Source of the DNA: Acestrorhynchus altus | Lineage: Eukaryota; Chordata; Actinopteri; Characiformes; Acestrorhynchidae | Length of the DNA stretch: 64,000 bases | Direction: 5' to 3' | Assembly (NCBI GenBank): GCA_034509495.1 | Contig: CM067514.1 | Location: 11,500,602-11,564,601, forward strand | Shown here: positions 24,815-37,680 of the stretch, one piece after another | Position numbering within the stretch: position 1 is the first letter of the stretch | How the letters are laid out: each line of letters starts with the position of its first letter | Translations under genes and position numbers: made by a program | The notes under the pieces: generated by a model | Database searches by the model: none | The model's input: only the letters and a program-made list of their open reading frames with translations | Told to the model about the DNA's origin: nothing

Positions 24815-24818
<4 letters not shown>

Positions 24819-24868
<50 letters not shown>
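24819..24868. repeat. (GA)n microsatellite
   Basis: 25 GA repeats followed by two copies of AAGCAAGTGAGAGA. Confidence 0.97.
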
Positions 24869-24872
<4 letters not shown>

Positions 24873-25304
24873 AAGTGAGAGAAAGCAAGTGAGAGAATGC
24901 GAAAGAGAGACAAACTGTGCGAGTGGCCATCCATTCTCCAGAGCAGGCAAACATTGAAAGCTGTGTCTAAGCGACCATGTTCTGTTCGGTAATAATAAAC
25001 CTGGCCTCTGTCCAGCGGCCTGATTATTTGCACAGTGGACTCTAATCTCACCCACTCCAGCCCTCATTATACAAACTGGCCCAGAAGAGCCAACCCTCTC
25101 TCTGCCAAAGTGTGAATGGCACCACAGTACAAACAGCTGTAAAACCAGCAACATTTTGCTTATGTAGTATGTTTGAGACATATCTTGACACTCTTACCGA
25201 AAATGCAAATATAGAAGATTAATATTGTTTTATCTATCTGTATCTTTACATCTGTATATTTATATATCTGTATGTCTGTCTACCTCTTTTGTCTATATAT
25301 CTAT

Positions 25305-25515
25305 CTATAGTATATGTCCAAATGTTTGGCATACCCCTTCTATACCCCTACATTAAGCATGTGTTGCACCCATTGCTGACATAGATGTACAAATGCACAT
25401 ACAGCTTGTCTAGTCCCTGTAAAGATGTATTGCCAGTAGATAAGGACACTCTGGAGCAGATAAACATGAAACGATTGACACCATACATGGAGTAGAGGCA
25501 TATAACCCTATTTAA
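25305..25515 (-). mobile_element. MITE family A fragment
   Basis: Left end TATATGTCCAAATGTTTGGC, then CACCCATTGCTGACATAGATG and CAGCTTGTCTAGTCCCTGTA as in the other copies. The far end is missing. Confidence 0.7.
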
Positions 25516-25838
25516 TGTGAATGAATGGTGTTTGACGTGACCAGAGACCTGACCTTAACAAGGTTAAAAAGGTCAGTTTAGATCGGAGGTTGACTTTAAG
25601 CACCTTTGTAATAACAGTTCCCCACTCTACTCCCCACTCACCAACAGGCCTCAGACAGGCTCTTTATGGGTGTGAAATTCAGGTGAAGCAGATGTGCCCT
25701 AGCCAAATGGCTGGGAGATCATTAGAGGGTACAGCAACAGATGCTGAGTTTCAGTACCAGCACAGCTCACCTGTATCCACCATCTACCACCCTGCAGCTG
25801 TTTCACACGGCACTTCAAGATTGAGCTGATATGAAAGG

Positions 25839-25841
<3 letters not shown>

Positions 25842-25931
<90 letters not shown>
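25842..25931. repeat. (TG)45 microsatellite
   Basis: Ninety bases of uninterrupted TG, the longest pure dinucleotide run in the window. Confidence 0.98.
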
Positions 25932-25932
<1 letters not shown>

Positions 25933-25995
25933 TTTGAACTGATTTGTAACAAAGCATGTGACCGTGCTATTTAAACATGTATTGAAAATGTAGTT

Positions 25996-26080
25996 CTCTA
26001 GATAAGATTTTTATGGTTGAATAAGAGGACAAGCTCTGACCTGAAGAAATCACCTGGTAAATACTGTGTATATGGATCAA
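25996..26080 (+). repeat. 85-bp duplicated segment, copy 1
   Basis: Begins CTCTAGATAAG and ends TATATGGATCAA; differs from 27910-27994 at only four positions. Confidence 0.85.
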
Positions 26081-26164
26081 GCTTACACAAAAATGTGTAA
26101 ACGTTAAAGGCATGTGGAGTGTAATACACATATCATAATAATATGCAAAGAGCATTTGAAATAA

Positions 26165-26445
26165 ACTATAGGTCCAAATGTTTGTGGACACTGCTTGCAG
26201 TCAGCTATTTTAAGTTGCACCCATTGCTGATACAACTTTGCAATTGTGCACACACACAGCTTATCTAGTTCCTGTAGAGGAATACTACCAATAGAATAAG
26301 AGTAATAAATATGAACATACTGGATTAAACCCCCAGCACTGAGCAATGCAACTTTGTTCTTAATTGATGGTGTTCCATCTAGTACTTTTGGGATGAGTTG
26401 GGGAGGTGGGGATGAGGTGGGATGGTGATAATCCAACATCCATTT
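26165..26445 (-). mobile_element. MITE family A fragment
   Basis: Left end CTATAGGTCCAAATGTTTGTGG and the shared core (CCCCAGCACTGAGCAATG, GATGGTGTTCCATCTAGTAC, GATGAGTTGGGGAGG). Confidence 0.72.
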
Positions 26446-26914
26446 AAAAATCTATGTTCACAATTTCAGTCCTTGGAAAAGGGCTTCATTAGGTTATCTG
26501 TGTCCCATGTCACCCCCATACAGATTGCAACTGCTTAAAGTTATGCTCCTCCAATATATGAAGAAGCTTCAGCAATATTTAATTAAAACAGCAGACCACC
26601 CAGAAGTTGTGTGACATTGGTCTTGGAACTTGTGTACATGCAAAGCCCTTAATGTAACTAAACACACAAAATCATGAGAAATATTTTAAATCCCAATGAC
26701 CCCAAGCAGCCACATATTAATCAATCTTACATTCTTGTCATACATCATGCATATTCACATTTAACATCCCTTTGAGGACCACCTGTGTTTGCCTTGTTCT
26801 GCAACAGCAGATCGCTAGGACTGGCTTCTGAAACACTGTCACTCATCCCTCAACACAAAGCCCCATAATGAGCTCCATTAAGGTCACAAGAGCATGAGTT
26901 TTTGCATGACCTTA

Positions 26915-27100
26915 AAAATAAAGGTTCAAGAAGGGTTCACTTGAGTAATGCCACAGGTTCATTAGCCACTTTTCAATGGATAGTTTTTAAGGAGCTATGT
27001 TTTGGAAACAAGAGCTATGAGTGTGAAGAACCTTTCTAAATTAGCATGTAAAGGTTTTATACTGAACAAAAGTTGTCATACACCCAAGCCAGGAACCATT
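26915..27100. repeat. AGAACC/GGTTCT repeat cluster
   Basis: AAGGTTCAAGAAGGGTTCAC, GTGAAGAACCTTTCTAAATT and AGGAACCATTCGATGG. A smaller copy of the same type lies at 1580-1640 and another at 24260-24320. Confidence 0.5.
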
Positions 27101-27528
27101 CGATGGCCTTTAATTTTAAGGAGTGAAAGGCAGAGTATGGCTTTTGGCATACTCTAAAATCATAAATTAAAGGAAATATATCCGCCAGAAGCACAGAGAA
27201 GTTAATCTAGGATCAGATTTCCCACACAGTTTGACTGATTGCAAACCTATGGCACAGTCATTCTGGTTGCTAAGGAATTTGCATGGGTACATTGTAAGTA
27301 CAATACTGCATTGTATTGCATTGAGTAGTATTACTGTGTCATCCAATATCATGACTAGTTTGTAGCTGGTGTGTTGGCCTGGGACTAATATATTGTAATA
27401 TATTTGAATACCACTGTGGTATTCATCATTAAGGATATAAAATGATATAAGAATGACTATACTGTATAGCATAGCTAGATAGATACTTTGGGCAACTAGT
27501 GGTCGTGGCGAAGGAAACCATCAAGATA

Positions 27529-27822
27529 AGCTATATTATGCAAAATATTGGGACACATGTTCATTAATTGTATATCCTTATTTTGTTGGAGCATTGCTTT
27601 GAGGATTTGATTGCATGAGCTAGAGCAAGAGCTTTAGTGAAGTAAGGCTGTTGGATGATCCTAACCCCACCTCATCTACAGCACTCCAAATCATCCCAAA
27701 AGCATTGGATGGGGCACCATCATTCCAGAAAACACAGTTCCACTGCTCCACAGCTCAATGCTGGGGACGATTTATACCCCTCTAGCACAACCCTGACATT
27801 AGGCATGGTGGCAATCGGTTCT
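27529..27822 (+). mobile_element. MITE family A fragment
   Basis: Begins ATTATGCAAAATATTGGGACAC, then GTTGGATGATCC, GGGGCACCATCATTCCAG and TTATACCCCTCTAGC. The right terminus is absent. Confidence 0.72.
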
Positions 27823-27909
27823 TTTTTTTTAATTATTGTACTTTAATCACATCATAATTATTCAATGCAAACAAAACTATAATGAATTTAATATGTAAGC
27901 TTTGCAATC

Positions 27910-27994
27910 CTCTAGATAAGGTTTTTATGGTTGAATAAAAGGACAAGCTCTGACCAGAAGAAATAACCTGGTAAATACTGTGTATATGGATCAA
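27910..27994 (+). repeat. 85-bp duplicated segment, copy 2
   Basis: Same orientation as 25996-26080, 1.9 kb downstream. Both copies lie next to MITE family A fragments. Confidence 0.85.
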
Positions 27995-28563
27995 AGTTCA
28001 CAACTAATTAAATGTTGGTGAAAAAATTTGGCCTACTGAAATAGCACAACATAGTGAACATAGCAAAGAGCAGACATGCTACTAAATCATAGTGTGTAGG
28101 AAAGTGTATTTGGCTGTTTTTCCAGGTAGATCAGTAATCAGGTATTAGTGTTGCCTGAAAGTGAGAGGAGGCCCCTCACATACAAAGTCAAGCATCTGTT
28201 TGCACAGCATTAGCAAGTGGGATCCTGTCTGCAGAGCTGTGGAGCAATGGCACCTCTGTAGAACTCCCAGAGGTAGGATGCTTTGAAGTGAGGCCTGGGG
28301 TCAGACTCAGCATGGGGGATGGGTGAGCCCACCATTGACAGATGAGGCTATACAGCTGTTAGATACCCCAGACAAAGGATTACTTAAAATGTAGCTTCTT
28401 ATACTATTTAGGGGAATTATGCATATAGTGGTATATATAACTATACATGGACATCAAGGATATTAAATGCCCAGAATCATTAACTAGTGGTGTTCTGATT
28501 TTATCTGGTTAAATATGTGGATTGGTAACTATGTAGATATAGAGTGAAAAGTTATATCAATAT

Positions 28564-28985
28564 ACACTCACCAAGCACTTTGTTAGGAACATTTATATAC
28601 CTATTTTTTTGTTATTATAAATACTCAATCTTCTCAGCGACATCAGTGATTTTGAGCATATGATGATTGTTGGTACCAGATGGGCTGGTTTGGGTATTCC
28701 TAGAACTGTTGATCTCCTGGGATTTTCAGCACAGCTGTCTCTGGAGCTTATTGAGAACAACAGTTCAGCCTTTTTTGATGAGAGAGGTGAATGGAGTGTG
28801 GCCAGACTGGTTGGAACTGACTGAAAGGCTGCAACCACTGCATCTCAGAATGAACAACACATCCAAGCTTGAGGTGGATGGGCAACAATAGCAGAAGACA
28901 ACCCCAGGTTCCACCTCTGTCAGCCAAGAACCAAAAGCTAAGAAGGCTCACCTAAAGGGGACAGCTGAAGATTGTAGAAGTAAAG
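28564..28985 (+). mobile_element. Degenerate transposon fragment (Tc1/IS630-type) with helix-turn-helix coding
   Basis: Starts ACTCACCAAGCACTTTGTTAGG, a common fish element terminus. The body reads in shifting frames as GTRWAGLGIPRTVDLLGFSA and then LFDERGEWSVARLVGTD. The right end and the catalytic half are missing. Confidence 0.65.
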
Positions 28986-30088
28986 CCTTGTCTGATGAAT
29001 TTCTACACAGATGTTAGGGGAAGATGCTGGTCATAAATTAATTCAGGGATGTGTGTAGGAATGACTTCATATGACTACTAATGACTACTAGGAATCATTC
29101 TTCTCTGAGGTGTGTGTTCCCAGTAGAGCTTTACATAGCATTACAGAGTGTTCTTACAGGAGGCGTGGGGTCCCAAAGCACTTTGTCCTGAAACTCTCTC
29201 AGACTTCATTCTCAACCATGTGGTAGCTGTTGAGGCTTTGGCTATTGAATGTGCTTTGTTACTTGACTTAGCCACAGCAAGCTGGCCAGCTCTGTGCAGG
29301 GCATAGGCCCTTCATACAAGAGTGGAATGTGAATCCCTTTGGAGCTGACTGTGGCCTGTAAGGCGAGGTCATTTTCCAAACACATGCCTAAGCACACTCG
29401 TCTTGGATCATCGCATCAGTGCACTCAGACGACCAACACTCCAGAGAATAGTACATGTGAAATACAGAGCTTGATCGTAAGCTTGGTTGAGAAAGGATTT
29501 GAGGTCATTGCCCTTAAAAGAACCATGATTAATTACGGGGGGAATAAATTGTATCAGGGTTGTTAGCAGAGGGCAATGATAGGAACTGTCGAAAATGCTG
29601 GGAGCACTATGAAATATGGTTCAGGGTGATCAGGGCTCCCAGTCTACCAAGTACATTCAGAGATGAGGATTGCACCCTTCCATTGCATTAGACTGCAGAT
29701 AAAAACATTTTACCCAAAAGCCCAGATTACACAATCACAGAAGAAAGACTCAATGGGATTTGTGGGAGCAATTAAAATAGAACTATGCTGCCTGTAGGAG
29801 TGTGAGGAGAGAAGATCAGGGATCACACCAAGAAGTACTAGTGGAGAGCAGGTACCAGCTTTTGAAGGTCTCCATATAGGTACCTACTTTAAGTATATGT
29901 TTGATATGGCTGTATTAGGTCATATTGTGGCATTTCTGTGTTCTTCCAAGGTGAAACTAGGCAACCGCAGGGGTGTGTTTGAGCGCAATTAAAAAGCAGT
30001 GTTATTGCTATTATCCCCAGTATTTTAAATGCAAGAACATTCAATTGCTTTACAGTGTTTATACAGCTTTTGCCACTTTTGTTTTTTC

Positions 30089-30160
<72 letters not shown>
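30089..30160. repeat. (CT)n microsatellite
   Basis: About 35 CT repeats with one TTCT interruption; source of serine/leucine-rich spurious open frames. Confidence 0.98.
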
Positions 30161-30166
<6 letters not shown>

Positions 30167-30251
30167 TCTTTGACTGCCTTGCTTACAGTGGGAATGCTAG
30201 CACTAACAGCTCAAGGGGAATCCTTCTGAACCCCCCAACACCCCCCACCCC

Positions 30252-30252
30252 A

Positions 30253-30284
<32 letters not shown>
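30252..30284. repeat. (CA)n microsatellite
   Basis: Sixteen CA-type repeats after a C-rich stretch. Confidence 0.93.
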
Positions 30285-30801
30285 CCCTCAGGAATCCAGC
30301 AGTGAGGGCCGTTGGATCAGGACCCTCATATCACAGCTGTGGAGGAATGTGGTTCTCACCATCACCACTTCGTCTCTGACTGTCCCTCTTAGGTATGGTC
30401 CTCATGGCAGTCATGTGCTCTGTAAGCAACATAGGGCAAATTCCTGTCCAGGGTCAGCCTGACTTCCAGCAGCAGAGGAAGCCCAGTAGATAAGAGCATG
30501 CGTGACCTGTTTTTTGCAAGGAACACAAAAAATAACTTATTATACGTTATTTTAAATATAATCACTGTAAGTGATTATATTAATAAATATTGTGATGTAT
30601 CCTGCTATATATTGAATGTGATATGGTTGAACATCTGTTATCAGTGAATCATATGATTCAGAAATTCTTCTGTGTCATTCATCATATATTGATGTATCTA
30701 AACTTTCTCATTTTAATATTATAAAAATATTTTAATATTACTTAAATTAGGTCTGAACACATTGTGCATGTTTTAAGTTGATTTTCCATACTGAAAGTGA
30801 A

Positions 30802-30803
<2 letters not shown>

Positions 30804-30870
<67 letters not shown>

Positions 30871-30899
30871 TATATATATATAGACACACACACACACAC
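30804..30899. repeat. (AT)n(GT)n tract ending in a 46-bp perfect palindrome
   Basis: AT repeats (30804-30835) pass into GT repeats, then CTATATATATATAG, then AC repeats. Positions 30854-30899 form a perfect inverted repeat centred between 30876 and 30877. Confidence 0.95.
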
Positions 30900-33599
30900 T
30901 TGCCTTCACTACAACCTGAACAACAGATGCTCAAGCTGAGCCATACTTAACGCTTAAAGGGCTCAAAGTGCCAAGTAGGTTGATTGCCTTCAAGTATGGA
31001 GAGACTGTTCCATTTTTGACTTCTACGGTGAGAATCAAAATTTTATATCTGGAGCCAATGAATGATATGCAGCATTACATTGATTTATTGGACCACAGAA
31101 TATAACAGGTAGATTTATTACAAACATAGTCATCTCTACTTTCATGCAACAGAATGGGTAACATAGAAAGAACATGCTGTATCTGGAAAAGTCATGATTT
31201 TAAATAGTCTTAATAGTGCAAGTTCCAGGCCCTGTCCATGCTGCATGCAGGGGTGGAGGGGGAGTTAATATAGATATGATAGAGTAGACTATATCTAGTC
31301 TACCTCTGTTACATCAATAAAATAAAGTTTACCTTCAAGTCAGGGTGTTACTGAAGTATCCTTTTGTTGTAGACAGCCTTACAGCCAGGAACCCCCAAGG
31401 ACCAAAGAGTTTTATTTAAGTGCTAATGAGAAATTGGCCAACACCTCTCATTACTGGGTGACTAACTCATGATAACATGATAAGCAATGGGTGTCACACT
31501 GATGTGGGAAAAGCAATGCAGGGAGGTCATTGTTACAAAGTTTGTGAACAATCAACAGTAGGTAGTTCAGAAATAGGGCATCTCAATACGAGGAAAAGAA
31601 ACAGAAGGGAAGGGGAAAAACGGTTAGGAAGGTGTATGTAAATATTAGGTTGGTAGTAGTGGCTGATCACAAAATATCCAAACGGCTTCTTTAGAGAAGG
31701 AAAAATCTTCACTTTCAATAGAAGTCAAGGTAAAAAGATTTTATAGCAAGTGATTTTGGACCATTTCTTTTGGACCATTCATCATAATAGTTGGAGAACA
31801 TGTTCACATTATTTCAAAAAGCAAAAAATCGAATTGGATGACATTGACAATAATTTTAAACTTTAGAATATCTACTCTACAATTTTTATCTCAAAATGCT
31901 TGTAAAACTATCCCATACATATAAAGTCTCTGCTCACTACAGGCTGTAGCAATGCTCCAATACAGCTGATATACCTGGATTAACTGATGAGCTCACTCAA
32001 TTTGAACAGGAAAGACTAATTTAACTGGATAATGCAGTGCACATAGTTACACATGCATGCAGCTGCAGAAGAATTTAATAGAGCCTGACAATGGTAACAA
32101 TTACAAGGATGAAATGAAAGAGCAATGAGCTCATTCAGAAACACAGTGAGATCATCTGAGGACAATGAGAAAACACAACAAGATGAGTTAGGGCCTGTTT
32201 GTGAACAGCAAGGAGATTAATTCCAAACATGATCCTAGTGGCCAGTTTCCACTGCCTGTTCAAGGATTCCATTTATAAAGAGCTGGATCTCCATTCATAT
32301 ATTCTGCACATTTTCAGCTAAAATTTGGATTCAAATTTGGCAGGTTTTGCTTCCATACTCTAGAGTTTTATGAAGAAAGTTTAGATGACCTGCAAAATGG
32401 GGGGATTAAATTTGCCTTTGTCCACATCTGGGATCACAAATGCACCAGACAGTTCTGGGAGAGTGCAGTTTTTGCAACCTGTGAAAAAAAGTTCATTATC
32501 GGACCAGCAAATTTGCCAGTCACTGGTCACATGTGCAAACAAATCAGAGAATGTTGTGGCTTGATACATCATTGTTTATATGAAAATCCCAATTTTTCTG
32601 GTTTCAGCTTCAGCGATATTCTGACTTTTCCACTTTGTGCTAGCATTTGCGATATTAGATTTTCAAATTTCCAGATTTTCAAATTTTGGCTTCTTACATT
32701 CATTTTTTGGAACTGATTTTTTTTATTCTCAACAAACTTGGTGGATGTAATACACACTATTGTCTCACTTCATTTTGACCACTACTGGATCAATAATGAT
32801 TAATAATCCATTATAATTCTTGTTTTGTTGTTTTCTTAAGACCTTTACCATGGTAACATGGCAAAATGCAATCTGTGTGAGCTGTTCTTAAGTTACAGGA
32901 ATTAGACCCCACCACTTGCCATTTAAGAGTATTTGAGGCTACATAATACAACCAGTCATGTTAATCTAGGCTCACTAGATTCCAGAGTTTTCATCCTCTG
33001 GAAAGCTTGAAAGTATGGCCCAGCAGACTTTAACATGAGAATCATTGCTTGTTCTCTTTTGTTAACATGCAGTTTTACCTTTGGGAGCAATTAGCCTCAT
33101 GGATAGAAGTGCAGAGGATGACATGAACAGATTAATTATCATTTGCTTACAAGAATCACCTGGTTTTTCTCTGCACAAGATAAGTATGAAAACCAGTCCT
33201 GGTATTTTTCTTGGAGGTATTTTGCTCTCTTCTCTCTGCAGATCCCCTCAGGCTTATTGGCAGATTCATCAATTAGTTTTCAAGGAGATCTATCTATAAG
33301 TAGTTAAAACGTTCCAGATAAAAGCTTTATAGGCCATCAAGTACATAGTTATAGACATCATAAATCTCTAGAGTTAAAATAAATGAATTGTTTAACCTCT
33401 AATGTACGTAAACCTGCACACTTTAGTTCTGTACTCTCTTTATTATATTGAGGTCATATTTAATATCAATTTCATAGGCTCTAAAACAGAACCCTGTGGG
33501 AGAAGATATGTTAAGCCAAATGGTTACCAAATCATTAGGATTACAAACTGAATAATAAACCTACATACAACATACAAAACATACATACAAACAGGACCA

Positions 33600-33628
33600 T
33601 TTGTTTGTTTGTTTGTTTGTTTGTTTGT
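33600..33628. repeat. (TTTG)n microsatellite
   Basis: Seven TTTG units. Confidence 0.95.
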
Positions 33629-34496
33629 AGGTGAGAGGGGTCCACTAACAAACAGGAACAATAGAAGTGTAAAAATGAGCTATGCCATAACAGTAATGCT
33701 GTACTGCTCTCATATATATTACAATTACAATATTACAATTACAATTAACCAAAATGGTTAATAACAAGCAAGTACCAGTGACAATACATAACAAGACAAT
33801 CAGCCAGCAGTAAGATGATAAAACAAAAGAACAAACACTCTAATATTGACCTGTCTGGTTAACACCACCCCTTTATAACTGTCATACTGTATATAAGAAC
33901 TATTAACCATAACATAATGTCTCACAGGCATGAGTTTCATTCTCTTCTCATTAGCTACACGTGTTAAAGTCTTCCATAAAGAATGCCCCAGACGTAGATT
34001 CACAGTCTCTCTTCACAGCCGCAGTTGAGAGCTTTAACACTGCCGCCTTTGTGCTGCTCACTTTGTAATTAACAAATATCTGTTGTGTGCAGTTGCCTGT
34101 TTAGAAGGGAAGTCTTTTAAATGCCTGGTGAGTGAGAGCTGCTTTTAAGTGGGTGATTCTCCATTACTTTACAATGTCTTGGACCTGAAGATGACGCAAG
34201 CATTATATGAACTAATGTTTGCCTGTTAATTAATGACATGAACACATGGGTGAGAGAACACTTCAGTAAAGCCTGAAGTTAAAACAGAATCACTTCATGC
34301 CTTCAGACACATTTATATTTTAGCATCCTGCTGTAGGATTCAGATAACACAAACACACACACACACATTTGTTAATCATGGCCACACATATTTGACCACT
34401 GAGAATACACATGCTGCATAATATATCTCCTCTACCAGTGAAAAAATTCAGAACCCATATTGTGTGTGTGTGTATATATTCATATATCAAATAACA
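33629..34496. other. Nothing recognised
   Basis: AT-rich sequence with short CA runs; no gene. Confidence 0.5.
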
Positions 34497-34645
34497 CCAT
34501 GCCTAATAAAGCACCCCAGCATTTAGATGTGATACAATTATTGTGATGTTTGTGTTCTCTGTAATGAAGGTGCTCCATCCAGTACTTTTGAGCTGCTGAG
34601 TTGGGAATGAGGTGGGGTAGTGATCAGCCAGCATCCTGTACTCAC
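34497..34645 (-). mobile_element. MITE family A, core-only fragment
   Basis: Only the middle is left: CATGCCTAATAAAGCACCCCAG, then GGTGCTCCATCCAGTACTTT and TGAGGTGGGGTAGTGATCAG. No terminal repeats. Confidence 0.6.
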
Positions 34646-34802
34646 CAATGCTTTTGTTGCTGAATGTAATCAGATCATATCATCACAGCAATTCTGCAAA
34701 ATGTAGTCTAGAAACCTGGACTGTAGAGTCCATTGCTCCAGCAAAGCAGAAAAACTTTGACTTCAGAAACTTGTTTTTTTCCTGAAAATGCATGAAAATA
34801 AT

Positions 34803-34829
<27 letters not shown>
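34803..34829. repeat. (CA)n microsatellite
   Basis: Thirteen CA repeats followed by AACAGGCTGG. Confidence 0.93.
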
Positions 34830-34833
<4 letters not shown>

Positions 34834-35254
34834 GCTGGAAGCAGCCCCATATTCTGAGCCAGACAGCTGGAGGTAAAGGTGCTGGGGGCTTTGTTTGGGG
34901 GTTGGGGAGTCTGGCCAGTTACTTTTTATGCCAAGGATTTAAGAATAAAAAACTCCAATAATTGTAAGTATTAATATCAACACACATTCATTTGCAAATT
35001 CATCAACTTTTGAAGTTCCTCTCTGCTGACATTCAGAGCTATGTTTGTACACTGTCTATTCTCCATGTGATAAAAGATTAAATTTGAGGTAATCTCAGTT
35101 GACCAGTAGAATGGACAAAGGAGTTAAAAAATCTTTTTTCCAAAACTTGGAATGGAATGCCAATATAAACACCAAATGCCAGCAATTAGCTGAAAATGTC
35201 TTATGTGTAATGTATGTACTATAAGTAACAGTTTCCATGCTGAAACGCCTCACA

Positions 35255-35327
35255 TCATCAGCTCCCTCTGTTGGCTCTCATTAGCTATTACATGTCATTT
35301 CACTGTCCATCTGGATAGGAATGGCAA
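35255..35327 (+). repeat. Short repeated segment, copy 1
   Basis: ATCATCAGCTCCCTCTGTTGG then CTCATTAGCTATTACATG and TCACTGTCCATCTGGA; partner at 36675-36744. Confidence 0.55.
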
Positions 35328-36674
35328 AAAGCAAGATAATAGAGAAGTAATGATCACAGTCCCTACAGCTGATCAAACATAAAAAGTCATCATGTCATCA
35401 GTTGTAATAAAGGAATTGTCAGTTAAATCAAATTTACAAGCTTCATAAACTCTCTGACACTTCAAACCCAGTGATAACAATGATTTAATATGGGCTCATC
35501 TAAGTAACCATCTAAAGATCTGAACAATAAAGTAATTGAAGCCTATGAGGAAGGGACATGTCTAAGAAGCATGCAGTTCCTATGGTGCAGACTCCCATTA
35601 AGAAATGGTAGTTCAGGGGAACTGTGGAGGACAAAATCAGTCACAAAGAGAAAACCTTACCTGTGACCTTGTCACAGAACTCACCATTTGAAGCACACTA
35701 CAGAACAGAAATGGAGAAGCCGTGTGAGTTTTGTACGCAAGTACTGTGGAGTGATGAGTATTGAGGTATACGATTGTGAGCCTAGCTTGAAATTAGTCAA
35801 TATAATTACCATATTTATTAAATGTTTATTTATTAATCATGGGACAAATGTATCAAGGCCACAGCATATCTCGTAAAAATAAGCAAATGTCTAATGTCTC
35901 CAGTAGGAGGGCTGATTCCATGGTGGTGGGTCTTAGAATCAAGACAATAACTTTATCGCCTGGATCCCAAGGCTAGGTGTGTCCATATGATGGAGCATCT
36001 GGGGGGATTTAGTGTAGTTTTGGCAACAGTGCTGAAAGAGATTAGATGAGACAGCGGAAGAAAATTTAAAGATAAAATGTGTCATGAAAATGAAGTGTGA
36101 AATGATTTAAATTGGAACCTCAAGCCAAAAAGTGGGAATGCAGGTATGATCAGGAGACGCTTTTGCAGAAGTTTATCAGGATCCCTAATTGGACAAAAAT
36201 GAACATTTATAACCTACTTCATCTCTGAGGAATGTTAGTCCTCTTAAACCAATAAGTATAGTTCAGAATCCATCAGCCTAGACAGGTTTTGAAGTGTGGG
36301 CTTTTATGAGGTGTTTATTGACCTTTATGAAATGAGAGCCTCCAACTGAGAGCTTGAAAAACCTCTTTGTGTGACTTTAAAGGGCCAGTTTCCTGCAATG
36401 TATTTTTTCAATGTAAACAACTGACCTTTACATTACCCTTAAATAGCTTACTTACATAATAGTGCATCTAAAAATTTTGTATAATGAAAAAGTTCATTCA
36501 TGCTCATAACTTCATTCATTCACTCATTCATTCATGTCATATTAATTATATATAAAGTTATACATTTCAAGCCTTTTTGTTCTGGTTAATTATTTACTAA
36601 TTAAATATTGTAATAATCTTTCAGAATGAAATTATGAACAAAAAATTCAACTTTCCCCTTAACTTTCCCAGATT

Positions 36675-36744
36675 ATCATCAGCGCCCCCTCTTGGCACTC
36701 ATTAGCTACTACATGAAATGTCACCGTCCACCTGGAGAAGAATG
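36675..36744 (+). repeat. Short repeated segment, copy 2
   Basis: ATCATCAGCGCCCCCTCTTGG then CTCATTAGCTACTACATG and TCACCGTCCACCTGGA, collinear with 35255-35327. It carries the weak CTCF-like motif. Confidence 0.55.
36682..36695 (-). promoter_or_regulatory. Weak CTCF-like motif, minus orientation
   Basis: Reverse complement CCAAGAGGGGGCGC differs from the CTCF core at positions 4 and 5. It lies in a short repeated sequence (see 36675-36744), so it may simply be repeat-borne. Confidence 0.22.
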
Positions 36745-37189
36745 TGAGTAAAGTTTTGCACTTGCAACAAGCAAGATGTCAAATGCATATGGAAATATGA
36801 AATCACATATATTGAAATATAAATATTGTGTCATTTTCCATTTGTAGTCCACTTGAACTGCACAGGAGTGATTAATAAGTTGATGATGACAACTGAAGCT
36901 GAATCAAAGGCATTGGAGAAGAACTAGAGAACCTGAGTAATTCAGGTGCTATAACTGTAAGACTGCAGCTGTAAATATTTGTCTGTCTTGTTTCAGAATA
37001 ACAGAAAATACTCTCACTTAATAATCAGCATCATTGTCGAATACATGTCCAGTTAATCTTTACTTTGCCTTTCTTTATCTGAAATTAAATATTATTGTTG
37101 CTTCAATACTGGTTTAGTGGTTAAAACAATATGTAAATGATTGGTTAAATTGCTGAAAGCTGAGTATATTTTTCTCTGCAAACTTGTTT

Positions 37190-37680
37190 GCCTTCTTTCA
37201 CGCTGTGGTGAAATGGTCAATGGTCAGGACCCCACAGGACCACCACAGAGCAGGTTTTATTTGTAGTGACACTGACGTGATGGTGGTGTGTTTGTTGTGT
37301 TGTGCTGGTATGAGTGGATCAGACACAGCAGTGCTGCTAGAAAATCCAATTCTTCTGTCTCTGACTTTACATCAACGTCAAAATTAGGTAGGAGTGTGTA
37401 ATGGATTGGACAGTGAGTGGTTAAACTCTCCAGCGGCTCTGCTGAGTCTGATCGACTCATATCAGCTCAACACAGAGTAACACTACTACTACCACCACTA
37501 TATTAGTGTCACTGCATTACTGAGAATGACGCACCACCCAAATAATACCTGCTCTGTGGTGATCCAGTGGGTCTAGACCTTTGAAAAACAGGGTGGCAGG
37601 AGGCTAACAGAGGATGCAGTGAAACAGATGGATTACAGTGTGTAAATGTAGAAGTACAAAGTGCTCCTGTATGAAAAGAA
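37190..37680. mobile_element. Fold-back (long inverted repeat) element
   Basis: Left arm about 37231-37345 and right arm about 37430-37571 are inverted copies: ACCACAGAGCAGGT against ACCTGCTCTGTGGT, and GAGTGGATCAGACACAGCAG against CTGCTGAGTCTGATCGACTC. It matches a very common fish repeat, without coding capacity. Confidence 0.8.

Larger units (their letters stand above)
21216..24818. other. No gene recognised
   Basis: Holds the GATA palindrome (23690), a poly(A) run and small AGAACC copies. Remaining sequence is unique-looking. Confidence 0.45.
28986..33599. other. No gene; microsatellites only
   Basis: Contains CT, CA and AT/GT tracts (30089-30899). 32570-32760 is a T-rich, partly self-similar stretch. 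No splice-bounded coding found. Confidence 0.45.
34830..37189. other. No gene; only the short duplicated segment pair
   Basis: AT-rich intergenic DNA. The two collinear 70-bp copies (35255, 36675) are the only structure noticed. Confidence 0.5.

Noticed and set aside
37231..37571. Possible non-coding RNA hairpin
   Set aside because: The inverted repeat matches a common fish fold-back element, so a dedicated RNA gene is unlikely.
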